A stretch of 64,000 nucleotides of DNA from a virus, in IMG/VR virus record IMGVR_UViG_3300021440_000013, positions 1 to 64,000 of that record; one strand, 5' to 3'. Both the position numbers and the translations under genes were made by a program. The notes under the pieces were generated by a model. It was given only the letters and a program-made list of their open reading frames with translations, was not told the origin of the DNA and made no database searches. Below are positions 52,378 through 62,800 of this stretch, one piece after another; position 1 is the first letter of the stretch; every line of letters begins with the position of its first letter.

Positions 52378-54301
52378 AAATGTGAATTACTAAACTTCCT
52401 GCCTCATCACCGCCATTCTGTGTAAGATAAGCGATAAAGCCCATTGTGCCATCATAACTCAAATAGAGACGGTAGCCAAAGTAGCTGTTTGGGTAGGTCG
52501 CGGGTGGCGTGAACTTGTTCGAGAAATTGAACGCCGTTCCATCGAAAGTATAGACATAAACTTCACCTGAGTTGACATACGGGGTTTGTTTAAGATTAGC
52601 GACGAGCATCTTATTACCCTTAAACTCAACCCGCCCACCAAACTTATCGTTTGACGCCAGATCGTTCGGAACGATCTTCTGTACCTGAGTCCACGTAGTG
52701 CCACTGCGTTTAAAAACATAGATCGCGCCATTAGGCGTATTAGCCGTGGGGTAACACCCTGTGACAACGATGTTTCCGTCACTAGAAAGACCTCCGCTGC
52801 GGGCGCTAAGCATTTTTGAAGTCTCGGAATCAGAGGCTACGAGCTTAGCTTGCTCACTCCATGTTGAACCCGTTCGGGTGTAAATGTAAATGCATCCCGC
52901 GTCTATAAAACCGGAGATATCTGCACCGTGCGCTCCAGCGGCTAGAGTATTTCCATCGCTTGAAAGCGAGAGAAGCTGCCACGCCATATCCTGCCATTGG
53001 TCTGTCTGGGACGGGGAGACTTTAGATTGGAGCGTCCATGTGTTGGAAACGAGGGCGTAGATATACACCGCCCCCTTACCAGCGTCAGCATATGCAGCAC
53101 CTATAGCTATTGTGGTGCTGTCTCGAGAAATTACGGCGGTTGAGCCGTAATGTGCATCGGGCAATAGGTCAGACGGAGTGAGTTTCTGGACAAATAACCA
53201 CACATCCCCTGTACGAGAATAAATGTAAGCGGAACCTTTGTTGATAGCAGTGCCTGTCCAAGCCGGCGCGCAGATAACAGCCAGCGTTCCTTCCGGGTTC
53301 ATTGCCACCCAAAGACCAAACATTTCAGAGGTCAGTGGAACAGGTGCTTTAATGTACTGCTTGTTAGTGTAAACGCCGTTGACGCGTTTATAAAAATAGA
53401 CCGCACCACTATCTAAAGCAGTGTTATCGTCGTTATACGCACCGATAAGGATGTAGTCTTTGTCGTCACTTACAGCAAAGCTGTTGCCAAAACGACTATC
53501 TGGGTAATAGTTCTGCGCAACAAGGCGTTGAATCTCAGTGTTAATCAAACCGTCGTTCCCGGTGGTAAAAGCCACCGGGGTACTCCACGCACTCACCAGA
53601 CCACTTTGGCTCCGGTAGCGGCAACGTACAAAATGTTGGGTTAATTCTTTTATATAGGTAGGCGCCCATTGCGTTAAATCGTTCGAGTTGTAGACACTTT
53701 CAAGGAGTTGATTAAACTCCGTGTTTAAACTAAGCTGCCAGTCACTTCCACTATGTACCGCGTTAGTTTGATCGAGGTTAAAAGTTGACGCAACGATTAA
53801 TACCTTTGAGAAAGAAATCGTGTCACCATTTAAAGGTGACTCAATAACAGGGGTTTCAATCTCAGGCAGAATGATCTGAATGGGATAAGTGCGGCCGTTG
53901 ATGATGATCGCACCGGGTCCTGGTGTCGAGTTTGCCGTGAAGGTGATGACATCCACCTCTCGACTGAGCACTCCGCCTAGACCGATCGCTGTGTAGATCG
54001 CTGAGGTGTCGTAATTGGTGATCGTGTACTGGACGGTTTTGGTCGTGATGACTTGATCTGGTCCAAAGAGGCTCGGAATACTTGGGTCAGAGATCTCAGG
54101 TGGGAAGATATCGCGGGGTAAGAAACCCTGTGCATCGCGCGCAACCGCGCCATTCGGTTTATTAAGGTCTTCCGAACCCAAAAGACGAAGTTTAGCACGC
54201 GCACCCTTAGCGCTAACGCTCCCGGTGCCGCCCTGTTCGATAGGAAGCGCCTCGAGATCACTAAGTTCAGGTCCAAACAAAAAACGGGTCTTAATATCCA
54301 T
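52376..54301 (-). CDS. Tail fibre protein with seven-bladed FG-GAP-type propeller
   Basis: A 641-residue fibre. The N-terminal part contains the GGTGS motif (about 24-28), which occurs in many tail-fibre attachment modules, then an Ig/fibronectin-like domain ending in LVSAWSTPVAFTT, then seven repeats of ~55 residues of the form …FG…S.DG….VGA…(S/A)G(A/S)(V/I)Y(I/V)Y.R…W, ending at the stop codon. Seven repeats would close one beta-propeller, likely the receptor-binding tip. AAGGAG lies 10 nt upstream. It is co-transcribed with the gene at 54316. The same design recurs in the (+) fibres at 57885 and 59870. Confidence 0.75.
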   Translation of the reverse strand: MDIKTRFLFGPELSDLEALPIEQGGTGSVSAKGARAKLRLLGSEDLNKPNGAVARDAQGFLPRDIFPPEISDPSIPSLFGPDQVITTKTVQYTITNYDTSAIYTAIGLGGVLSREVDVITFTANSTPGPGAIIINGRTYPIQIILPEIETPVIESPLNGDTISFSKVLIVASTFNLDQTNAVHSGSDWQLSLNTEFNQLLESVYNSNDLTQWAPTYIKELTQHFVRCRYRSQSGLVSAWSTPVAFTTGNDGLINTEIQRLVAQNYYPDSRFGNSFAVSDDKDYILIGAYNDDNTALDSGAVYFYKRVNGVYTNKQYIKAPVPLTSEMFGLWVAMNPEGTLAVICAPAWTGTAINKGSAYIYSRTGDVWLFVQKLTPSDLLPDAHYGSTAVISRDSTTIAIGAAYADAGKGAVYIYALVSNTWTLQSKVSPSQTDQWQDMAWQLLSLSSDGNTLAAGAHGADISGFIDAGCIYIYTRTGSTWSEQAKLVASDSETSKMLSARSGGLSSDGNIVVTGCYPTANTPNGAIYVFKRSGTTWTQVQKIVPNDLASNDKFGGRVEFKGNKMLVANLKQTPYVNSGEVYVYTFDGTAFNFSNKFTPPATYPNSYFGYRLYLSYDGTMGFIAYLTQNGGDEAGSLVIHI

Positions 54302-54315
54302 GGTTGAATTACTCC

Positions 54316-55548
54316 TTAAGAATACGCACCCAGCTCAAGGAGAACACCTTGGCTATAGTGATAAGGCTGTTGACAATACATCTGGTCGGTGATGTTTTCA
54401 AGGGTATCGCGGGCTTGAAGGGTATGGACGTAGTTCCGATAGTAGCTATCGACCACTGTCACCGACCACACCCCGTCTTCTTTGACTTTCCAATACTCTG
54501 CAAGTCGACCATGACCAACGATAAGTGGATAGGTCGGATCCTGATAGGTACTAAAGATACCTGGAGACTGTATTTGACGAATGCTGATTTTATTAGAAAA
54601 GAGGTTGGGTGTGTCGATAACGACCAAGAAACTCTGTGAAAGCGTCAAGTACCGCTTAAGGACTGCGTCACTATAGACTTCATCGAGATTAATGAGTCTG
54701 TCACTAAGCTCACTCTGGGTGAGCTTAAGTGGACTCAAGTCGATATATTGACGTGCCTCAAAGAGTCGTTCGAGGTAGGGGAGTTGGTTGATATCGAGCT
54801 CAAAGCTTTTATCGCCCGTCTGATAAAAGATGTTCTCTTGCGGCAAAACCATCACGCCGGCTAAGACCAAGATGACGGATTTATGCGTAAGATCCTCTTC
54901 AACAGAGAAGAGGATCTTATCTTTCAGATGCATGTTAGGGCGTGAGGTGATCTTTTCAGGATCAAGCTTAACTTTTGTAACGGCACCGATGTCTAAGAAG
55001 CTCGTTAAACCAAAGTGATTGTGGTTGCAGATTCGGCTACTGACACCCCCGTCGACGATGTAAGCAACTTGGCCATCCGTGTCGGTCATGTGGTAAAAAC
55101 CATTGACCGACACCAGCGCATGACTATGGATCAGTGAGAGGTCCGTGTCAAACTGAGGGCGCGTCAAAACGATGTCGGGTAGTTCTTCACGCGGATAGTT
55201 TTCAGGTGTCACAAAGCCGCGCTTAGCTAAATGTGTCTGATAGCAGGCCCGGTGCATATCGCCATACTTAACGTAGCTTACCTTTTGATCAGGTAAGCTT
55301 GCAAGCGTATCGAGTGTTCGGTTCCCTAAGACTTGAAGTAAGACATTCAGGGTGTTGCCATACGTGGCGTATTCGTCTCGAAGCTGCTCCATATTGACAA
55401 AAACATCTTCGCCAGAAAGATTCAACGTAAGGATGATTCTTCTATAATTCAAAAACAAATTGATCACCAACTCATTTCCGAGACTGGGCGAAACCCATTG
55501 ACTCGCACTTTGGTTGGGTAGTGCGTGCGCTCTAACGAGGCTGTACAT
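54316..55548 (-). CDS. Virion-type protein in the fibre locus (410 aa)
   Basis: A 410-residue protein, first gene of the (-) fibre operon, 14 nt before the fibre gene. AAGGAA lies 6 nt upstream of ATG 55548. It contains a His-rich segment (CNHNHFGLTS) that could bind metal and no catalytic motif. Position between fibre genes suggests a baseplate or fibre-connector component; inferred. Confidence 0.65.
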   Translation of the reverse strand: MYSLVRAHALPNQSASQWVSPSLGNELVINLFLNYRRIILTLNLSGEDVFVNMEQLRDEYATYGNTLNVLLQVLGNRTLDTLASLPDQKVSYVKYGDMHRACYQTHLAKRGFVTPENYPREELPDIVLTRPQFDTDLSLIHSHALVSVNGFYHMTDTDGQVAYIVDGGVSSRICNHNHFGLTSFLDIGAVTKVKLDPEKITSRPNMHLKDKILFSVEEDLTHKSVILVLAGVMVLPQENIFYQTGDKSFELDINQLPYLERLFEARQYIDLSPLKLTQSELSDRLINLDEVYSDAVLKRYLTLSQSFLVVIDTPNLFSNKISIRQIQSPGIFSTYQDPTYPLIVGHGRLAEYWKVKEDGVWSVTVVDSYYRNYVHTLQARDTLENITDQMYCQQPYHYSQGVLLELGAYS

Positions 55549-55593
55549 ACCGATTCCTTTTTAACAAGCTTGTTTATGAGGGTGAGAAGCCGC

Positions 55594-55604
55594 TATCTTG
55601 TGAC
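55594..55604 (+). promoter_or_regulatory. Promoter-like motif TATCTTGTGAC
   Basis: An exact second copy of the 11-mer at 14071. It lies in the divergent region between the (-) fibre operon and the (+) fibre operon, about 60 nt before the GTG start at 55665. Confidence 0.4.
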
Positions 55605-55664
55605 AATGAAAGCTTATTAATATGCTTTCTCTTTGATTAAAACGCCTTCTAAAGGAGAATCTCG

Positions 55665-56396
55665 GTGAGTAGTGTTACCTATCCGTTTGATTCATCGGGG
55701 GTAGCCCCTGAGAATCTCGTGGCAAACGAGCTCCATACGGTAACTGCGATCAACGCCGTCCCGTACCGCATCCTCATCCCTATCTTTGCACCATTTTATC
55801 TCCACAATCTCAAGCTGGAGCACGTCGACTTGACAGGTGTTGTAAAACCCCTGGATGAAGGCGTGGATTTTTATCCTTCGCTTCCTTATATGGCGGCGAC
55901 GCGATCGATCGGTCAGTATCTGTATGGCGGTCTTGTCTTTAACAACGATTTGATGAATGGCACGATCCGCGTTACCTATCAGACGCTGGGGGGTGAGTGG
56001 TGCGCCGATGTAGACTACGTTCACGGCCAGCTCCTTGAAAGTATCTACAACTCGCGTGTCGTCTGGTGGGATCAAATCACCGATAAACAGGGCGTCTTTC
56101 CGCCGATTGAACACAGTCATGATGTAGGGAGTTTTTATGGTCACACGGAGCTTCTGCTGCGCTTAGAAGCGATCCGTGAAGCGATCATGACCGCACCTGC
56201 TTCGGCGCCGGCATCGTATCTTGCACATCTTCTGGATAGCCAAAACCCACACCAGACCAATAAAGCCCAGGTCGGTTTGGGTAACGTACCCAACCTGGCG
56301 CTTGCAACCGACGCTGACGTAGCAAATGCGCTTTTTGAAGACAAGTTTATCACCTTGCGTCAAGTGCTTTTGCTCATGGGTAGAACGCCTCAGTAA
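55665..56396 (+). CDS. Tail fibre/baseplate connector protein (243 aa)
   Basis: A 243-residue protein that opens the (+) fibre operon. Near the C-terminus it has 'HLLDSQNPHQTNKAQVGLGN', a form of the NPHxxxKxQVGLGNVxN motif common in tail-fibre N-terminal and repeat regions of myoviruses. The GTG start has GGAG 8 nt upstream. It probably links fibres to the baseplate or is itself a short fibre subunit. Confidence 0.65.
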   Translation: MSSVTYPFDSSGVAPENLVANELHTVTAINAVPYRILIPIFAPFYLHNLKLEHVDLTGVVKPLDEGVDFYPSLPYMAATRSIGQYLYGGLVFNNDLMNGTIRVTYQTLGGEWCADVDYVHGQLLESIYNSRVVWWDQITDKQGVFPPIEHSHDVGSFYGHTELLLRLEAIREAIMTAPASAPASYLAHLLDSQNPHQTNKAQVGLGNVPNLALATDADVANALFEDKFITLRQVLLLMGRTPQ

Positions 56397-56453
56397 TACA
56401 AAATCCATTCTCATCTTTTTAAAACTTCTTCAAAGATACCGGAGTATACAAAC

Positions 56454-56762
56454 ATGAGCGGTCTTAAGAACAAACTGATTTCCGATGGCACTGTCCAGCT
56501 TCTGGGTACGGTAAGCGACAGCGTCCTGTTTTCCCTGACGACGATCCGGGCCGTGAACCCAACCGCCACGGTTAAAGAGATCACGATCTGGGTCTCTACG
56601 TCACCGACGCCAAGCGACGTTGATTTGGTTGAAGCACCGACGAGCCTTACGCCCAAGGGCCGGTACGAGCAGAACAACCTGCAACTCTCTCCGGGTGAAA
56701 AAGTCTTTGTGTTTGCCCCGGCAGGCGTGGTCTTTCGCATGGAAACCGTCGACGAAGCTTAA
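56454..56762 (+). CDS. Small beta-rich fibre-locus protein (102 aa)
   Basis: A 102-residue protein, Val/Thr-rich and predicted to be all beta, with GGAG upstream. The sequence (VLFSLTTIRAVNPTATVKEI…) would suit a small capping or attachment domain. It lies between the connector gene and the truncated fibre gene in the same operon. Codon use is moderately optimised. No family recognised. Confidence 0.65.
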   Translation: MSGLKNKLISDGTVQLLGTVSDSVLFSLTTIRAVNPTATVKEITIWVSTSPTPSDVDLVEAPTSLTPKGRYEQNNLQLSPGEKVFVFAPAGVVFRMETVDEA

Positions 56763-56794
56763 CTCTTCTCGTTTACGCTTTGGAGGATTAAGCT

Positions 56795-57757
56795 ATGCCG
56801 AGACAGTTGCAGCAAGCGGATCCCTTTATCACTAACTTCACCGATGTCGCCTCCGTTGACAAAGGCGGTACGGGAAGTACCAGTGTGGAGGGTGCCGTAC
56901 AAAACCTCGGTGGGGTCTCACGCGATCTTTTGGGAGTGCCAAACGGTATCCTTCAGACCGACGAACGTGGATTTATCCCTACCGCGGTTCTAAGAGAAGC
57001 GGGCTTTACGATCGGCTACGCGCTTGAAGGACCCGAGTCTCTTACTCACGGTAATGTCAGTGTTTTTCGCATCACTAACTTTAACAGCTTAGCGAAACCC
57101 GTGGTCTCTGTTGACCATGGTTCGGTGAGTGTGGTGGGTGAAGAGATCTTTATCACCGCGCCTCTTTTTGGCGACGCGGTAGTTTTAACCGTTAATGACC
57201 GGCGGATCACCCTTCCGATTTATCAGGATGGGCCCATCCCGCCTAAGATCGTTTATCCGGAAGCGGGTCTAAAGATCCGTAAACGCTCTACGATCGTGTG
57301 TCGTGCGTTTCACAGTGAACCTGAAGCATACAGTGCATGGACGCCTATCGATGCAGTAGGCGGGCTCTATGCCCCTGTGCCGAGCTTGGCAAGCGGTATC
57401 GAAGTGCTGGGTAAACGAGGTCAAGCGGGTGCGGCCTATGTCCGCACTCAGGTAGGCACACACCAGCTCGGTGAGTCGATCACTCGGCGCCGTATCTTTA
57501 AGACACAGGACTCGGAGTTCTATTTCTTTAAGTCAGGTAGTGGTGAGATGCGTTACCGCTGGATCTACCCGATCGCTGAACATGTTTCGACCGATTGGGA
57601 AGTGGCGACCGACAGCGCATTTAGTCAAATCGTTTTTAGTCGCTACTACGATACAGAAAACCTGACCACCTGTGAAGTGAATCTACCGGAAGGGGCTTAC
57701 TTTGTGAGAACGCGCTTTAATGGGCGGCTTGCAGGGGGTACTCCGATTCAAAGTTAG
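56795..57757 (+). CDS. Tail fibre N-terminal half, apparently truncated (320 aa)
   Basis: A 320-residue fibre stem with the GGTGS module near residue 25-29 and an Ig/fibronectin-like region, which stops abruptly inside the second beta-domain: YFVRTRFNGRLAGG…QS then TAG. In the other two fibres the same strand continues with SEWSD/SAWST and then the propeller. Here the TAG occupies the position of the Glu codon of SEWS and is followed by TGG AGT (W-S). The missing remainder is found at the start of the gene at 59870. Strong GGAGG site upstream. It may still make a propeller-less fibre. Confidence 0.65.
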   Translation: MPRQLQQADPFITNFTDVASVDKGGTGSTSVEGAVQNLGGVSRDLLGVPNGILQTDERGFIPTAVLREAGFTIGYALEGPESLTHGNVSVFRITNFNSLAKPVVSVDHGSVSVVGEEIFITAPLFGDAVVLTVNDRRITLPIYQDGPIPPKIVYPEAGLKIRKRSTIVCRAFHSEPEAYSAWTPIDAVGGLYAPVPSLASGIEVLGKRGQAGAAYVRTQVGTHQLGESITRRRIFKTQDSEFYFFKSGSGEMRYRWIYPIAEHVSTDWEVATDSAFSQIVFSRYYDTENLTTCEVNLPEGAYFVRTRFNGRLAGGTPIQS

Positions 57758-57775
57758 TGGAGTGTTAACAGATGC

Positions 57776-57813
57776 GAGTGACGGGCTTAACGGCCCGTCA
57801 CTCTTCTTTAATG
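57776..57813 (+). terminator. Terminator after the truncated fibre gene
   Basis: An 11-bp perfect stem (57776-57786 with 57793-57803) followed by a T-rich tract. It isolates the truncated fibre from the next fibre gene. Confidence 0.75.
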
Positions 57814-57884
57814 TTTAAAATAGGCTTGGGCAAATGGTGTGGTTGGGCGTATAAAACGCTTATTAAGAGATAAGGACAGTGGTG

Positions 57885-59768
57885 ATGAAGACAATCGGTG
57901 TTGTGAAGACGGTGGGTTTTCCGAGTAACTTGGGTGCTGGTAAACTTGCTTTGGTTAAAGAAGACGGCCACCTGAACCTGGAATATAAAGGCACTCAGGA
58001 CACTAAGAGCATGCGGGCGAGAAGATCGATTCGTCTTAAAGGAGACGTCTCGATCCCACGAAGCTATCCTGGCCACCCCTACACCTATCAGTATTTGGTC
58101 GAGAACTACGACAGCTTTACCGAGTACAGCGGCTCTACAACGGCCGGCTCAATCGATGTGTCAGGTGAAGGCGTTAACCTTACTACACCGACGACGGGTG
58201 ATAGGCTCTATATCACGATCAATGGTGAAGTCTCACGCGTGATGCTTAGGCAAGCGGTGATTGGAAAACCCATCATCACCTACCCGTTAAACAACGGTGT
58301 CAATGCCCCTTTGGCGTTGGATGTGCTTTTGTCTGGCTATTTTCCGGAAGTTCCTTCTGAGCCCTTCGAGCTTGTTGAGTGGGTGATTGCGTCCGATATA
58401 AATTTCACACAAAACGTAAAGACTTATTCGAAGTCAAGCGCTACCCCACTTTTAAATCTTTCTATCTTTGGTCTATTCAGTAATACACTCCATTATCTTA
58501 GAGTAAGATTTAAAGGAATGCTCTCGGGTTATTCTGAATGGTCGGATACAGTGAGTTTCACTACGGTCTTTTCAGAGATTGTTGGTGTTGAGCAAACAAA
58601 ATTAATCGCAAACGATGGTATAGCCACCGATAACCTAGGTCGTTTTGTGGCGTTAAGTGGTGATGGTAACACCGCCGCATGTGCTGCACCCTACCGAGAT
58701 GATGTTGTAGCAAACTCTGGAGCAATCTACATTTATGTCCGGAATGGTGCTTCTTGGACTTTTCAAACAAAACTTTTAGTAAGTGATCCTACCGTAACTC
58801 TCACTGTGGGGTATAATCTAAAACTCTCTTACGACGGAAACACGCTTGCGATAGGTTCTCCCTTCTCTACTAATAACGGAGCAGGAAGTGGTGCATTCTA
58901 TATCTTTACAAGGAACGGCACGACTTGGAGTCAAGAAGCCAAAGTGTTTCCGGTCGACGGAGTCGCAAACGCTAATTTTGGCTATGCGTTGTCTTTAAGT
59001 CCGGATGGCAATACACTAGCAGTTGGGGCACGAACAGACGACGATTTAGGCACCAACTCAGGGAGTGTTTATCTTTATCTACGGTCAGGTAACACCTGGA
59101 GTAAACAGGCTAAACTGATCGCTGATGATGGCTCGAGTGGCCACGTATATGGTTGTTCTGTTGCTTTAAGTGGGGATGGCAGTACATTGGCAGTAGGGAG
59201 TCCTATTTCTAATGGTATCGTAAATGGATCAGGCTCTGTCTATATTTACATTTTAAGTGGATCGACGTGGATAAAACAGAGTAAACTCATTGCCAATGAT
59301 GGTGTAAACGGCGACAACTTTGGTTATGTAGTCTCACTTAGCGCAGATGGTTCAACCGTACTGATTGGTGCTCCGATTAAAACAACAAGTGGTTCTAATG
59401 GAGGGGGCGCATATATTTTCAAACGCGCAGGGATAAGTTGGTCCCAGCAATCCCATATATTACCCTTGGATAATGCAGCTGGTGATAAATTCGGCTATAC
59501 GGTTTCTCTTTCATATAACGGGCAACTGGCAGCGATTGGGGCGCCCTATAATAACAGCAAAGGAATAAACAGTGGATCCGTCTACATCTACACAGTGGTC
59601 AATACTGTATGGGATCAAAAGCTTAAACTTTCAGCCAGTGATGGCATTGCTGATGATAACTTCGGTATCTCAGTAAGCCTTAATCGAGATGGAAATCAAC
59701 TACTAATCGGATCATGGTATAGTGACCCTAAAGGCTCTAGTAGCGGAGCTGCATATATCTTCATCTAA
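57885..59768 (+). CDS. Tail fibre protein with seven-bladed FG-GAP-type propeller
   Basis: A 627-residue fibre. Residues ~1-120 form an attachment/stem region unlike the GGTGS module of the other fibres; a beta-domain follows, ending at YSEWSDTVSFTT, and then seven FG-GAP-like repeats ending in (S/G)G(S/A)(V/A)Y(I)(Y/F) strands, which would form one propeller. Start at ATG 57885 with AAGGA upstream (two GTG codons precede it). From about 58390 onward the DNA is clearly more AT-rich, with ATA, TTA and AGA codons that are rare before that point, so the propeller appears to come from another source. It lies between the two halves of a split fibre gene. Confidence 0.75.
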   Translation: MKTIGVVKTVGFPSNLGAGKLALVKEDGHLNLEYKGTQDTKSMRARRSIRLKGDVSIPRSYPGHPYTYQYLVENYDSFTEYSGSTTAGSIDVSGEGVNLTTPTTGDRLYITINGEVSRVMLRQAVIGKPIITYPLNNGVNAPLALDVLLSGYFPEVPSEPFELVEWVIASDINFTQNVKTYSKSSATPLLNLSIFGLFSNTLHYLRVRFKGMLSGYSEWSDTVSFTTVFSEIVGVEQTKLIANDGIATDNLGRFVALSGDGNTAACAAPYRDDVVANSGAIYIYVRNGASWTFQTKLLVSDPTVTLTVGYNLKLSYDGNTLAIGSPFSTNNGAGSGAFYIFTRNGTTWSQEAKVFPVDGVANANFGYALSLSPDGNTLAVGARTDDDLGTNSGSVYLYLRSGNTWSKQAKLIADDGSSGHVYGCSVALSGDGSTLAVGSPISNGIVNGSGSVYIYILSGSTWIKQSKLIANDGVNGDNFGYVVSLSADGSTVLIGAPIKTTSGSNGGGAYIFKRAGISWSQQSHILPLDNAAGDKFGYTVSLSYNGQLAAIGAPYNNSKGINSGSVYIYTVVNTVWDQKLKLSASDGIADDNFGISVSLNRDGNQLLIGSWYSDPKGSSSGAAYIFI

Positions 59769-59820
59769 AAGACCTAGGTCTGTTAGATGATGTGGTAAAA
59801 GGAATGATTGAGTTTTTAAA

Positions 59821-59844
59821 GAGGTGAGTTTAAAGACTCACCTC
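59821..59844 (+). terminator. Hairpin after the complete fibre gene
   Basis: A 9-bp perfect stem (59821-59829 with 59836-59844), about 50 nt after the stop at 59768 and 26 nt before the next ATG. No clear T run, so partial read-through is possible. Confidence 0.55.
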
Positions 59845-59869
59845 TATCACTTAACAAGGAGTGAGCAGT

Positions 59870-62800
59870 ATGTCGACATTGGTTGCAAGTGAATGGAGCG
59901 ATGCCGTTGAGTTTACGGTGCGTCCTTTGGGTGAAGGCTATTCAGAAGTGGCAAAGCTGATTCCGATCGAAGGCCAGTCTGACAGTAAATTTGGTCGAGG
60001 TTTGGCTGTCGATGGTGAGGGTGAGTTTATGCTCGCTCCGCTAATGCATTACAACACGCCGTATGTTAAGGCGGGTCGGGTAGATGTCTATCAGCGTTTA
60101 AACAACGTCTGGAAGCGTGTTACGACGATCCAGTCGCCTACGCCTGCGCTTAATGAAGGCTTTGGAGTCCACGCAGCGCTGTCCCGCGACGGCCTGACGG
60201 CCTATATCGGCGCAGAAGGCAATGCGGTAAAGGGATCTAACACGGGCTGCCTTTACATTTTTACCCGACCGACGAAGACGTCTAATAACTGGGTGTATCA
60301 GACGGTGCTTTATCCGGATGACCCCCAGATCAACGGCTACTTTGGAACCTCTGTTGCGGTTTCAAGCGATCAGAAGACCCTTGCGGTCGGTAAAGTCGAA
60401 GACCCGCGATACATAAACGCTGGTATTACTTCTGGTGCGATCTACATCTTTAAAAAAGGCACTGATGGTCTTTGGTATCAAAACCAAAAACTGGTGAGCA
60501 GTGATCTTGGCGGTACGGCACGTCTGGGTCGCGCCATAGCGCTCTCGGGCAATGGTAAAGAGTTGGTTTCCGTAGCGCCCCGCGTATATACCGAAATAAA
60601 CAACCCCTATAATAACACCATCTATCACTTTAGCTTGGTGGGGCCTGTTTACATCCAGACAGCTGTTACGCACTTTCCTGATTCCAAGGACGGTGTGGTT
60701 AATGGCGGTGGCGTGTGTCTTAATGAAGACGGCACGATTATGGCGGCGAGTAACAACTACGACGCCGCGCGTGGTGTGGCTTATACGGGCGACGTCTATA
60801 TCTTCGAGAAGACCGCTTTTTCAGTTTGGACACCCAAACAAAAAATCATCCCGAGAACGGATGCGGCACTCTTCGGAACTGACGTTGCTCTAACCAGCGA
60901 TGGCTCCATCTTGATGGTGGGTGCACGTCTTGACGATACGGCGTCGACCGACTCGGGTGCGATCTATTTTTATGACCGCATCAACGACGGTTTTCAATAT
61001 CAGCAATCTTTGCTACCAAAGACCCCCACTGCTGAAGACCGCTTTGGTCGCGCTATTGCGCTAAACAGCACCGGTGACATGATGATCGTTGGTGCTTTCT
61101 GTGACGACGATGACACGGACCCTACGACGTATCCTGGACTGGGTTCGGCTTACGTCTTTATTCGAAATGGCTCAACCTGGACACAAGTACAAAAGATCAT
61201 CCCTAGTGCCAAGACCGCTTGGGCGTGGTTTGGTATCGATGTGGCTGTAAGTCAGGACGGCGCGATCGCTGTGATCGGTTGTCCGGGTGAGTTGAGCGGT
61301 GGCGTCTCTAAAGGTGGTTTTTACTACTACAAGAATGTGAATGGCTCCTGGGTAGAGACCGCTAAGGTATTTTCGCCCGACGGTGTTTCTGGAGATCAGT
61401 TTGCTACATCTGTTACGCTTGACGCATCTGGAAGCTACCTTATTGTCGGTTGCGCGAAAGATGACACCGCTGCTTTAAACGGTGGTTCAATCTACATTTA
61501 CACACGCTCAGGTGACACCTGGACATTCCAACAAAAGATTACCAGCCCCGAATCCGAAGCTGAAGGTTACTTCGGCTATCGCACAGCGGTTAATGGCGAT
61601 GCTACCGCCATGGCGGTAGGCTGCTATTCTAAGGATGTTAGTGGGCTCACTGACTCAGGCGCCGTTTATTACTACACGCGTTCTGGATCAGCCTGGACAT
61701 ATCGTACGCGCATTACTTCACCACGCTCAGCTGCTGGCGCTGGGTTTGGGCTTGGTTTGGCAATGACGCAAGACGGCAACACGCTCTACGTGGGTGCCTT
61801 TAACGACCTGAATAAGGGTGCAGTATTTATCTTTAACCGTAATGGCTATGTCTGGAACTACGATCGTGAGCTGACTGATCCGCTCCCCATGAGCCTGGCC
61901 CGATTTGGTATTGGACTCGCACTCTCTGGCGATGGTTCGATTCTTGCTGTGGGTGCTGATAATGCTTCGGAAACCCTGCTTCGCGCAGGACGCGTTAACG
62001 TCTATATCAAACCCTCTACCTTCGAGCAGAAGCTTCTCACCGAGCCGTTCATTGAACGCTCTAAGTTCTATGCAGATGACACCAGTGCAGGAGACTATTT
62101 TGGTGTCTCCTGCACCTTAAACGCAGAAGGCGACTACGCGATCGTGGGTGCCTGCTATGACGCAGATAAGGGCACTAACGCAGGTGCCTGCTACGCGTTC
62201 AAGCGCGTAGGGCACAACTGGGTTCAGAAAGCCAAGTTTTATGGCCTAAATACTAAAGAAGGCGATCTTTTTGGCGTCGCGGTTTCGATGAACTCGGATG
62301 CGAACTTCTTGGTTGTTGGTGCACCGGTAGGTAGTACGGAGGGTCGAGTTAATAGCGGCGCGATCTATCTGTTTGATCGTGAAGGTGAGACGTGGCGTCA
62401 ACGTGGCTTGCCTTGGGCACATAGTGAAGCCATCGCTAACAACGGCCGGATCTTTGCTCGGTCGGTGGCCGTTAGTGATGATGGTGTTCACCTTCTTATT
62501 GCCGCCTCTGCGGCTGATCAGGCTCCTGGTGGTCCGGCGTCAGGACTGGTTTACTATGTAACCTATGACGGTTCTGATTTTACTGAGCGTCAGAAGTTCT
62601 GGAGTAGCACCGCAACGCAGAGTGACTACTTTGGCCATGGTCTTTCCATGAGCAAAGATGGTTTGATCGCAATCGTCGGTGCGCCTTATGATGATAATGG
62701 TGTCTTGACCGACGACGGCTCAGCCTTTGTCTTTACTCGGAGTGGTTACACTTGGACCCAGGAACAAAAACTGATTGCGCCTGAGGCAGCTTCAGGTATG

